Of a DNA stretch of 64,000 bases, positions 1 to 7,935 are shown one piece after another. The stretch's first letter is position 1, and every line of letters starts with the position of its first letter. The stretch lies in NCBI GenBank assembly GCA_016873635.1, contig VGWJ01000011.1:1-64000 (forward strand). The letters are read 5' to 3'. The notes under the pieces were generated by a model. That model had not been told where the DNA came from, ran no database searches, and saw only the letters and a program-made list of their open reading frames with translations. Source of the DNA: Lentisphaerota bacterium (lineage in GTDB: Bacteria; Verrucomicrobiota; Kiritimatiellia; UBA8416; VGWJ01). The translations under genes were made by a program, and so were the position numbers.

Positions 1-102
1 CGTCATTCTTCCGGGAAAAAGTGCGGAAATCTTCGCCGGAAGGCGGAAGTCCCGAAGTTGACTCGGCCGGAACCGACTGATAGAGGGCAGCTTGTGAGGA
101 GG

Positions 103-122
103 GGACTATTTACCTGGCACCG
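103..122 (-). repeat. 20-nt motif CGGTGCCAGGTAAATAGTCC, inverted partner of 1185-1204
   Basis: Reverse complement of 103-122 matches 1185-1204 (CGGTGCCAGGCAAATAGTCC) at 19/20; it contains the stop codon of the PIN gene. Confidence 0.75.
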
Positions 123-577
123 GTTCGCGGGTTCCACGAGGGGCGTGTTCCGTCGTCCATCTTGAACGGGTTGCGGACGCGCACGCCGCGAATAACCTGG
201 CCGTCGTTCAGGTCCTCGGTCCATACCTCAGCGCAGGCGGCTTTGGCCGCGCTCACCACGATGAGGGCGTCCCAGAAGGAGATCCGATTGAGGATGCTGG
301 TGTCGATCGCTTCTTGAATCAAGGCGAAGTCCACCAACACCAACTCCAAGGCCTTGAGTTTGACGAGCGCTTCTTTTGCCGTGAGCGGTTCGATGCCCAG
401 TTTGGTCGTCGCCGCCACATAGCATTCCTGCAGGACCTGCGTGGAGACGACACCCCCGCCTTGGTCCTGCACGGAGCGAAGAACCTCGGCGGCTCGTTTG
501 CGCTTCTCCGGATAGCGGCTGTCCAACGCATAGACCAGAACATTGGCATCGAGGAAGATCTTGGATGATTCAGGCAC
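110..577 (-). CDS. PIN-domain protein (VapC-like toxin)
   Basis: N-terminal KIFLDANVLVYALD and a C-terminal acidic pattern typical of PIN domains; overlaps an upstream RHH gene by 8 nt. Confidence 0.85.
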   Translation of the reverse strand: MPESSKIFLDANVLVYALDSRYPEKRKRAAEVLRSVQDQGGGVVSTQVLQECYVAATTKLGIEPLTAKEALVKLKALELVLVDFALIQEAIDTSILNRISFWDALIVVSAAKAACAEVWTEDLNDGQVIRGVRVRNPFKMDDGTRPSWNPRTGAR

Positions 578-797
578 GGTAGAGATCCTCCCGTTTCCAA
601 CGGCGGCCCTGCGAGTCCCCTCCAGCCTTCGCGGCCAATTCCAGGAATTCGTCGGCCCAAGCGGTTCGCGACTTCCTGACCACCGTGCGCCGCAAGAGTT
701 CGCGAATCAGGTTGTTGAGCGACGTGTGGTGCGCGCTCGCGTATGCCCGGCTCGCCGCCAGGGTTTGATCATCCAGGGCGATGGTGACGTTCTTCAT
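570..797 (-). CDS. Ribbon-helix-helix antitoxin-like protein
   Basis: MKNVTIALDDQTLAASRAYASAHHTSLNNLIRELLRRT: short RHH/CopG-like protein immediately upstream of the PIN toxin. Confidence 0.8.
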   Translation of the reverse strand: MKNVTIALDDQTLAASRAYASAHHTSLNNLIRELLRRTVVRKSRTAWADEFLELAAKAGGDSQGRRWKREDLYRA

Positions 798-829
798 GCC
801 GAAAACCTCCTCACATCCATCAGTGCCAC

Positions 830-858
830 ATAATACGTGGACGCATATCATGTGTCAA
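830..858 (-). promoter_or_regulatory. Sigma70-type promoter for the toxin-antitoxin operon
   Basis: On the minus strand TTGACA (858-853), 17-nt spacer, TATTAT (835-830), 33 nt upstream of the antitoxin ATG (797). Confidence 0.6.
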
Positions 859-905
859 GCCGTCATTGTCGTAAGCGTTGTTCGGATCGTTATCGACAGC
901 ATTGG

Positions 906-1201
906 CGGATACGGTATGCGGGGGCGAAGTACCACCTGACGGGCCGCGGGAACGGACGGGACGTGGTCTTCGCCACGGCGGGGGATCACCAGCGATTCCT
1001 GTAACGCGGTACATCCACCTCAATCCGGTCAAGACGCAGCGGCACAGGGAGAAGACGGCAGAGGCGAAGCGGCGGATCCTGGAAGGGCATGCGTGGAGCA
1101 GCTACCGCGGATACGCTGGGCTGGGGCCGGCGGAAGAGATAGTGAACTACCGCTGGCTGAAGATGATGGAGCGGGAGCGGGAATCGGTGCCAGGCAAATA
1201 G
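906..1201 (+). pseudogene. REP-associated (Y1) transposase, internally deleted and frameshifted
   Basis: Frame of 912: RYAGAKYHLTGRGNGRDVVFATAGDHQRFL then TAA; the next frame continues TRYIHLNPVKT...HAWSSYRGYAG. N- and C-terminal RAYT motifs are present, but the HUH region between them is missing. Confidence 0.75.
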
Positions 1202-1204
1202 TCC
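1185..1204 (+). repeat. 20-nt motif CGGTGCCAGGCAAATAGTCC, inverted partner of 103-122
   Basis: 19/20 match to the reverse complement of 103-122; contains the stop codon of the RAYT remnant. Confidence 0.75.
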
Positions 1205-1400
1205 TGGCGCTCCCGCGGCGACCTCGGGCCGGGGGCTTTGCCGGGCGTTTGGGTGGCGTCGGCGGCTTCTCCTCGCGGGCCTGAGTTCGCCGGGGGCGTT
1301 TTGCGCGGCTTGTTTCGGCGGCGGGAGGGCAGGGCGGCCGCGACTTGGCCGTTCTTGAGCAGGCTCCGCCCTCGGAATGTTGGGATTCGGGGCGGCGCGG

Positions 1401-1586
1401 CTAATGGTTGCCCATGACCTGGAAGGCGAGCGGCTCGATAACGTACAGCTCGCACAGCCGTTTGAGCCGGTTGATGAACGCTTCCTTTTCCGTGGGGCCG
1501 AAGGGGAACTCGCCGGCGGAGCCGACAGTGCGGTTGTAGACGTGGACGAAGGTATCTTCCTGAGGCTTGATGCGCGGGTGTCTCAT
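1401..1586 (-). pseudogene. REP-associated (Y1) transposase N-terminal fragment
   Basis: MRHPRIKPQEDTFVHVYNRTVG...LAFQVMGNH followed directly by TAG where the HUH motif (NHFHL) would continue. Confidence 0.75.
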
Positions 1587-1633
1587 TCCGGTTGTCTCCA
1601 CCTTTCCCGAGGGACCGACACGGCCCTCTATCC

Positions 1634-2560
1634 CTACGGGTGATGGTCCACCGCGTGAAGCGTAAGCACGAGGTGCTCGAGGGTTCTGAGGATCTCGGGG
1701 ACGTATTCCTCGACGGCCTTCACGCTGCCGGGCAACGCGTAGATAAGCGTCCGGCGGGCCACCGCGGCCACGCTGCGGCTGAGAAGCGCGTTCGGCTTCT
1801 CCGCGCCGTACTTCACGCGGATGTGCTCCATGATGCCGGGGATGACCTTGTCGGCCACGGCCTGCACCGCCTCGGGCGTTACGTCGCGGGGCCCGATTCC
1901 CGTTCCGCCCGTCGTGAATACCACGTCCAGGCCGCGGTCGCGCGCCGCCTCGAGCTCGCGGACAAGCGCCGGCCGCTCGTCAGGCAGCACCCGCATTTCA
2001 AACTCCGGACGCCAGCGCCGCTCCCGCAGGAAACACGCCGTCAGCTCGCGGATCCGCGGCCCGCCGCGGTCCTCGTACACGCCCCGGCTGGCCCTGTCGC
2101 TCATGGTCACGATCCCGATGCGCAACGCCCGCGGACGATGCTCCAGCCGGTCGCCCGGCCGCAGGCTCCCGCCCCGGATCACGCGGCAGAAGACCCCCTC
2201 CCCGGGCATCACGCAGGCCCCGATCTCCCGGAAGATGGCGCAGCCGTCGCCGTGGCACGCCTTGCCGATCTGCGTGACCTCCAGCTCCAACCCCTCCGAC
2301 AGGAAGCGGTCCAACATGCACACCGCGCGCAGATCAGCGCCCTCGACGGTCACGTTCTCGGCCAACTCGCCCGGCTTGATCTCCCGCCCGAGACGCGGCT
2401 CGAACTCCGCGATAATCTCCCGCGACAGGATGCTCACCTGGCGATGCCAAGGCCCGGCGTGCGCGTCGCCCGCGACGCCCGCCTCGTCAATGCGGATCTC
2501 GGGCACGGGCCGCTTGGGGGTCCCCTTTTCCGCGGACACGTTGACGGACAGAACTCTCAT
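1634..2560 (-). CDS. MOSC-domain / MogA-MoaB fusion, molybdenum cofactor biosynthesis
   Basis: N-terminal MOSC (GDAHAGPWHRQVS, ENVTVEG, CHGDGCAIF) then MogA domain (IGIVTMSDRASRG, TTGGTGIGPRDVTPEA). Confidence 0.9.
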   Translation of the reverse strand: MRVLSVNVSAEKGTPKRPVPEIRIDEAGVAGDAHAGPWHRQVSILSREIIAEFEPRLGREIKPGELAENVTVEGADLRAVCMLDRFLSEGLELEVTQIGKACHGDGCAIFREIGACVMPGEGVFCRVIRGGSLRPGDRLEHRPRALRIGIVTMSDRASRGVYEDRGGPRIRELTACFLRERRWRPEFEMRVLPDERPALVRELEAARDRGLDVVFTTGGTGIGPRDVTPEAVQAVADKVIPGIMEHIRVKYGAEKPNALLSRSVAAVARRTLIYALPGSVKAVEEYVPEILRTLEHLVLTLHAVDHHP

Positions 2561-3009
2561 CGCTCCTTCCGCTTCTCCACCAGCCGTATCTCCTGAATGG
2601 CCATCTCGCCGTCCACGGCCTTGCACATGTCGTAGAGCGTCAGGGCGGCGACGGACACGGCCACCAGCGCCTCCATCTCGATGCCGGTCCTGTCCGTGCA
2701 GACGGCTTCGCTCTCGATCTCGACGCCGTCTTCGGCCGGGCGCAGGTCCACGCGGACGTGCTCGATCCCGATGTTGTGGCACAGCGGAATCAGGTCCCAG
2801 GTCTTCTTGGCGGCCGCGATTCCGGCCAGCCGGGCCGCGGCCAGCGCGTCGCCCTTCTGCAGCAGGTTCTCCCTGAGCAGCCGCACCGTCTCCGCCTTCA
2901 TCCGTATCCTGCCCCGGGCCCGGGCCGTGCGCCGCACGCGCGCCTTGCGCGAGACATCCACCATGCGCGCCGCGCCTTGCTTGTCCAGATGACTGAGATC
3001 CATTGGCAT
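2557..3009 (-). CDS. moaC: Cyclic pyranopterin monophosphate synthase MoaC
   Basis: MVDVSRKARVRRTARARGRIRM, KKTWDLIPLCHNIGIEHV, TGIEMEALVAVSVAALTLYDMCKAVD. Confidence 0.95.
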   Translation of the reverse strand: MPMDLSHLDKQGAARMVDVSRKARVRRTARARGRIRMKAETVRLLRENLLQKGDALAAARLAGIAAAKKTWDLIPLCHNIGIEHVRVDLRPAEDGVEIESEAVCTDRTGIEMEALVAVSVAALTLYDMCKAVDGEMAIQEIRLVEKRKER

Positions 3010-3093
3010 GCTCCCGTCTTCAGTCGTGGATGGAGAGATCAGGGTCCCATCCAGTCTTTCCCCCCTGATCTTTGCCCTCCCCCCCACCCCCCT

Positions 3094-3900
3094 CTACCCT
3101 CCGATCGCGCACATCTCCCGGTTGCGGCAGCGCGAGCCGCTTTCCGGCTTTGCCGCCACCGCCGCCCGTATCGAACCCCGCATATCCGTGAAGTCAACCG
3201 CGATTTCATCCTCGGAGAAAAGGCAGGGCTTCAGAAAGCCGTCCGAAGTGAGCCTGAGCCGGTTGCATTGCGCGCAGGACGGCGGCCGCTCGGCAAGGAA
3301 GCGCGCGCGCAGATCGCGCCGGTCGTAGAGCGAGAAATGCATGATCGTCTGCAGCCGCATGCCCCGGGCGTCGCAGAACCGCCGCATGCGCTCCACCTCG
3401 TCGACGCCGGTATCCTCGATGATCACCATGTTGATCTTGACCGGCGTCAGCCCCGCGGCGGCCGCCGCCTCAATGCCTCGCAGCACCTGTCCCAGATCGC
3501 CGCCGCGCGTCACGGCGCGATAGCGCTCCGGGTCGAGCGTGTCCAGCGACACGTTCACGCGCCCCAGGCCGCGCGCCTTCAGGACTCCCGCCATCGCGGC
3601 CAGCCGCGTCCCGTTCGTGGTCATGGCAAGCTCGCGCAGACCGCCGATGCGCGCGAGCCGGCCCACCAGCTCCTCGATGTTGTGCCGGACCAGCGGCTCG
3701 CCGCCGGTCAGGCGGATCTTCGTGACGCCCAGCGCAACGGCCTCGCGGGCCACGGCCTCGATCCGCGCGTACGACAGGATGGCGTCGCGCGGCTTGCAGG
3801 CGATGCCCTCCGCCGGCATGCAGTAGACGCATCGCAGGTCGCAGCGGTCCGTGACGGAGATCCGCAGGTAGTCGATTTGGCGCTCAAATCGGTCGTACAT
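3094..3900 (-). CDS. moaA: GTP 3',8-cyclase MoaA (short form)
   Basis: YLRISVTDRCDLRCVYCMP, LTGGEPLVR, C-terminal CAQCNRLRLTSDGFLKPCLF and terminal GG; 268 aa. Confidence 0.9.
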   Translation of the reverse strand: MYDRFERQIDYLRISVTDRCDLRCVYCMPAEGIACKPRDAILSYARIEAVAREAVALGVTKIRLTGGEPLVRHNIEELVGRLARIGGLRELAMTTNGTRLAAMAGVLKARGLGRVNVSLDTLDPERYRAVTRGGDLGQVLRGIEAAAAAGLTPVKINMVIIEDTGVDEVERMRRFCDARGMRLQTIMHFSLYDRRDLRARFLAERPPSCAQCNRLRLTSDGFLKPCLFSEDEIAVDFTDMRGSIRAAVAAKPESGSRCRNREMCAIGG

Positions 3901-5083
3901 CAACCAGCGTCCCTTCGGCGACTTCCGCAACGCCCTTCGGCACACGGATGAGCCCGTCCGCGGCGGTCACGGAAGTGACGTGGGCCGGGCCGTGATAGGC
4001 CACGGCGCGCACCGCGCCGCCCGCGTCGCGCCGCACGGGAATCCAGCCGTCGCGCGCGACGTCCTTCCGCACGATGCGTTCCGCCAGCGCCGCCCGGCCC
4101 GTAAAGGGCCGGAAATCGTGTCCCATGAGGGCAAACAGGAACGGCTTCACGAGGATCTCGAACACGACAAACGTGGAGACGGGATTCCCGGCCAGGCCGA
4201 AGAAGTACGCGTTGCCCTGCACTCCGAAGACCGTCGGCATGCCGGGCTTGACCGCGATCTTCCTGAAGAGCAGCCTGACGCCGTTCCGCTCCAGCGCGTC
4301 CGGCACCAGGTCGAACGCGCCCATCGAGACGCCGCCCGACACAAGCACCACGTCATTCGCGTCGCGCGCGGCACGCACGGCGGCGGCCAGGGCTTCCGTC
4401 CGATCCGCCGCCACGGCATACCGCCGGGGCGCGACGCCCATGGCGAGCGCCTGCGCGCAGAGCTGGCAGCCGTTGCTGTTCCGGATCTGCGACGGCCCCG
4501 GCCTGACGTCCGGCTCGACCAGCTCGTCGCCCGTGGGTATCACGCCGACCCGCGGCTGCCGGGCGACCCGCGGATGCGTGCAGCCCGCCGATGCGAGCAC
4601 GGCGATGTGCTGGGGACGCAGGCGTACGCCCCGGCGCAGCACAACGTCCCCGGCACGCACGTCCTCGCCCCGGGCGCAGATGTTGTCCGGCGTGCCGTCC
4701 GCGATGAAGCGGACCGCGTCCGGCCCCCCGTCCCGCGCGTCTTCGAGCCTTATGACGCAGTCGGCCCCTTCCGGGACCGCGGCGCCGGTCATGATCCTGG
4801 CGCACTCGCCGGGGCCGATCGCCCGCCCGGGCGCCTGCCCCGCCGGCACGGTTCCGACCACCCGCAGCTCGCCGCCCAGGTCCGCCCGCCGGCAGGCGTA
4901 GCCGTCCATGGCCGACTTGTCGAACGGCGGCATGTCCATGTCGGACCGCACGTCCTCGGCCAGGATTCTGTTCAGCGCATCGGCGATCGCGACGCTTTCC
5001 GCGTCCAGCACGCGGGCGCGGTCCAGCACGATGCGAAGGGCGTCTTCAAAGCTTGTCAGCGCGGGCGGCGACATGGGCGGCAT
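3884..5083 (-). CDS. moeA: Molybdopterin molybdenumtransferase MoeA
   Basis: MPPFDKSAMDGYACR, GVIPTGDELVEP, VSGGVSMGAFDLV, GLAGNPVSTFV. Confidence 0.95.
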   Translation of the reverse strand: MPPMSPPALTSFEDALRIVLDRARVLDAESVAIADALNRILAEDVRSDMDMPPFDKSAMDGYACRRADLGGELRVVGTVPAGQAPGRAIGPGECARIMTGAAVPEGADCVIRLEDARDGGPDAVRFIADGTPDNICARGEDVRAGDVVLRRGVRLRPQHIAVLASAGCTHPRVARQPRVGVIPTGDELVEPDVRPGPSQIRNSNGCQLCAQALAMGVAPRRYAVAADRTEALAAAVRAARDANDVVLVSGGVSMGAFDLVPDALERNGVRLLFRKIAVKPGMPTVFGVQGNAYFFGLAGNPVSTFVVFEILVKPFLFALMGHDFRPFTGRAALAERIVRKDVARDGWIPVRRDAGGAVRAVAYHGPAHVTSVTAADGLIRVPKGVAEVAEGTLVDVRPI

Positions 5084-6179
5084 ATTCCTCCCTGGTGTTC
5101 AGGTTGGCCGGCACGGCTTCTCCGGGCGGCAGGTCAACGTAGCGTGTGCGGCCTTTCGCGAAAAGCGCGCGCACCCTCCCCTCCCCGGCTCCCAGCAGCC
5201 GATGCGCCCGCGGCGCGAGGGACTTGCGGTAGACCGCAAACAGCGGCTCGACGGCACCCCCGGGGCCGCGCGGAACCACCGCGTCGCGGCCCGCGGCGCG
5301 GTCCAGCAGGCGATGCGCCAGCGCGATATTGAGATCGGGCGCATCGCAGGCCACCACGAAGTTGAGCTCGTGGGCGGACGCTTCCAGGGCCGAGGCAATG
5401 CCCATCAGCGGCCCGCGGCCGGGCGCGCGGTCCGGCACGGTGCGCAGCCCCAGGAAGGCGTGCTCCTCCGGCGTGTTGGTGCTGACCAGGACTTCGTCGA
5501 ACACGTCGCGCAGCTGGGCGCAGACGTGCTCGATCATGGGCCGCGCGCCGACCGGCAGCATGCTCTTGTCGCGCCCCATCCGCGTGCCGCGGCCGCCGGC
5601 CAGCACGATCGCGGTCGCGTGTTCCCTGAGCACCCAGCCGCGGCCGTCGCATGACAGGTCCGCCGGGTCGAGATCGAATCCGCCGCCGTCGAAGACAACG
5701 GTGCGGTCGGCGAACTCCCGCACCGCCCGGGCGGTGGCCTTCCAGGCGCGCGCGCCCTTCGCCCTGAGCATGAGAAACAGCCCGGGCTCGACCACGGTGC
5801 GCAGGCTGTTCGACTCGCAGACGCAGGGCCCGCGCCCGGCAACAGCCAGCAGGGCCGCCATCCCCTCGGCCAGGCGCCCGGTCCTGACCCGCAGCCAGAA
5901 GACCTTCTCCGCGCCGGCGGCCAGCAGGCGGCCCGTGTCCTTGGGCGAACGGGGGTTGTCCTCCTCCGTGATGCAGTAGTCGCCCTTCAGCGAGGCGCAC
6001 GCGCCGCAGCCCCGGCCGCCCCGCGGACAGGCGCCGCCGTTGCGGCGGATGGCCGTGACCTTCAGGCCCACGGCGCCGGCGGCGGCCGGCCGCCCTGCCA
6101 GAACCGCGCACGCCAGGGCGGTCTTGCCCGCATTGCGGCCCGCCGAGCCCAGCAGAAGCATGTTGGGAAGACGCATCAT
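5046..6179 (-). CDS. mobA: P-loop (MobB-like, Cys-rich) domain fused to MobA guanylyltransferase
   Basis: N-terminal GSAGRNAGKT P-loop with CPRGGRGCGACASLKGDYC; C-terminal AIVLAGGRGTRMGRDKSMLPVGARPMIEHV and FVVACDAPDLN. Confidence 0.85.
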   Translation of the reverse strand: MMRLPNMLLLGSAGRNAGKTALACAVLAGRPAAAGAVGLKVTAIRRNGGACPRGGRGCGACASLKGDYCITEEDNPRSPKDTGRLLAAGAEKVFWLRVRTGRLAEGMAALLAVAGRGPCVCESNSLRTVVEPGLFLMLRAKGARAWKATARAVREFADRTVVFDGGGFDLDPADLSCDGRGWVLREHATAIVLAGGRGTRMGRDKSMLPVGARPMIEHVCAQLRDVFDEVLVSTNTPEEHAFLGLRTVPDRAPGRGPLMGIASALEASAHELNFVVACDAPDLNIALAHRLLDRAAGRDAVVPRGPGGAVEPLFAVYRKSLAPRAHRLLGAGEGRVRALFAKGRTRYVDLPPGEAVPANLNTREEYAAHVAARADKL

Positions 6180-6227
6180 TTTCCGCTTGTCCTCAGAATA
6201 GCAGATCCGTATTTTGCCCGCAACGAC

Positions 6228-6250
6228 CGATATGCCCAGGGCGCATATCG
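6228..6250. promoter_or_regulatory. Perfect dyad CGATATGC-N7-GCATATCG, candidate ModE-like operator
   Basis: 8-bp arms, 7-nt spacer, in the 78-bp divergent region between the mob operon start (6179) and the ModE-like gene (6258). Confidence 0.55.
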
Positions 6251-6257
6251 CTTGGCA

Positions 6258-6614
6258 ATGAACGTCCGGACCAAAGCCTGGCTCGCGCGCAAGGGAGGCC
6301 TGTGTTTCGGGACGGGGCGGGCGGCCATCCTGCGGGCCGTGCAACGCACGGGGTCGCTCAGCGGCGCGGCCAGGGAGCTGCAGATGTCCTACCGCCACGC
6401 CTGGAGCTCAATCCGCGTCGCGGAGCAGCGCCTGGGCCGCAGACTGCTGGTCCGCCGCCGGGGCGGACCGGCCCGGGGCGGCGCCGCGCTGACCCCCTGC
6501 GCCCTGCGGCTCCTGGGGCGCTTCGAGCGGCTGGACCGGGATATCAGGGACTTCGCCGATCAGCGTTTTGCGGCGCTGTTCGGTCAAACCGGGAAAGGAG
6601 GCGGGAAGGTATGA
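6258..6614 (+). CDS. ModE-like winged-HTH regulator (no MOP domain)
   Basis: GRAAILRAVQRTGSLSGAARELQMSYRHAWSSIRVAEQRLGRRLLVRRRGG, typical ModE N-terminal HTH; protein ends after the wHTH. Confidence 0.85.
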   Translation: MNVRTKAWLARKGGLCFGTGRAAILRAVQRTGSLSGAARELQMSYRHAWSSIRVAEQRLGRRLLVRRRGGPARGGAALTPCALRLLGRFERLDRDIRDFADQRFAALFGQTGKGGGKV

Positions 6615-7921
6615 GACTGTGCGTGTCGATGTCAGCACTGGCTGCCGGCGCCCTCGTGTGCCTGGCCGAGACGGAAGGACCGGAAAAGCCCTGGAGCCTG
6701 GACGCCGGGACGGACAACCGGGCCCGCTACGAGGCGATGGGGCCCTTCCGGACCGCGGCCGACGACGCGGAGAGCGCCGTGGTCAACAGGCTCCGCATGC
6801 GCGCGGAGGCCAGGGGAGGCGACGCCGTCGCGCTGTTCGTCGAAGGGCTTGACGTGCGGGAATGGACGGCCGCCGGCCCCCAGGCCGCGAACACCGACGA
6901 CCTCGACCTGCACCAGGCCTATCTCGAAGTGAGCCGCGTCGCGGACGTGCCCCTGCGCGCCAGGCTCGGACGGCAGGAATTCAACTACGGCAGCAAGCGG
7001 ATCCTTTCGGCCCCCTCCTGGTCGAACAAGATCCGGTCCTTCGACGCCGCGCTGCTGGGCCTCGACCTGCCCGGATTCAAGGGCGACGTCTTCGGCGGCT
7101 ACCTCGTCAAGTACGTGTACGGCCGCTTCAACCCGCCGGACGAGAACGAGCGCCTGCTCGGCGCCTTCAACACGTTCCAGCGCGGCAAGGACGTGCTCGT
7201 TGACGCGTACGCGGTCAGCAAGCGCCGGCAGTCCGCCGCCGGCCCGGACCGGGAAGTGCGGGAACGGCACACCGCCGGCACGCGCCTGAACCTGAAGCCG
7301 CTCGCGGGCCTGACCCTGGAGGCCGAAGCCGCCTGGCAGTTCGGCCGGGACGCCGGCCTCGACGTGGGCGCCTACGCCGTGGCGCTCTGGGCGCAGAAGG
7401 CGTTTGAGACCGTCCTCGACCCCGCCGTGCGGGCGGAGTTCAATCTCGCCTCCGGCGATTCCGACCCGACGGACAAACGCTCCGAGACCTTCGAGCCCCC
7501 CTACCAGACGACCCACGGCCCTTACGGGATCATCGACTTCCTGCGGTGGCAGAACATGCGGGAGATCGCGCTCGCGTGTGTCCTGCACCCGACCGGAAAG
7601 CTGACCGTCCAGCCCGAAGCGCATGCCTACTGGCTCGACAGCACGTCCGACGCATGGTACCACGGCAGCGGCGCCAAACTGTGGCCGCCTCCGCCGGAAC
7701 AGGGCGACGGGCCGGAAGGCGCGGAGGCTGCCGCGGCGCCGCGCGCGGCGGCGGGCAGTCACGTCGGCTCCGAGCTCTCGCTGATCCTGACGCAGAAGCT
7801 GACGGGCAACGTCACGGCCGAGGCGGGCTATTCGGCCTTCGTCCCCGGCGCCGTCGCGAACGAAATCAGCGACCGGGACGTGGTGCACTTCGGCTACGTC
7901 CAGGTGGTCCTGAGTCTGTGA
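6611..7921 (+). CDS. Outer-membrane beta-barrel (alginate-export-like porin)
   Basis: Signal peptide followed by alternating beta-strand pattern; RARLGRQEFNYGSKRILSAPSWSNKIRSFDAALL is typical of the AlgE-like/alginate_exp family. Confidence 0.7.
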   Translation: MRLCVSMSALAAGALVCLAETEGPEKPWSLDAGTDNRARYEAMGPFRTAADDAESAVVNRLRMRAEARGGDAVALFVEGLDVREWTAAGPQAANTDDLDLHQAYLEVSRVADVPLRARLGRQEFNYGSKRILSAPSWSNKIRSFDAALLGLDLPGFKGDVFGGYLVKYVYGRFNPPDENERLLGAFNTFQRGKDVLVDAYAVSKRRQSAAGPDREVRERHTAGTRLNLKPLAGLTLEAEAAWQFGRDAGLDVGAYAVALWAQKAFETVLDPAVRAEFNLASGDSDPTDKRSETFEPPYQTTHGPYGIIDFLRWQNMREIALACVLHPTGKLTVQPEAHAYWLDSTSDAWYHGSGAKLWPPPPEQGDGPEGAEAAAAPRAAAGSHVGSELSLILTQKLTGNVTAEAGYSAFVPGAVANEISDRDVVHFGYVQVVLSL

Positions 7922-7935
7922 ACGGCAAGCGCAAG

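Noticed and set aside
878-1201. Treating 878-1201 as an intact 107-aa gene
   Set aside because: Its first half is out of frame with the real RAYT N-terminus, which is in the neighbouring frame and ends at TAA 1002-1004; a pseudogene is the better explanation.
1592-2596. 334-aa plus-strand ORF antisense to the MOSC-MogA gene
   Set aside because: Shadow ORF of a GC-rich gene with no domain-like pattern.
6180-6257. Moco (MOCO RNA motif) riboswitch upstream of the molybdenum genes
   Set aside because: The intergenic space is only 78 bp and shows just the short dyad; too little sequence for the full motif.
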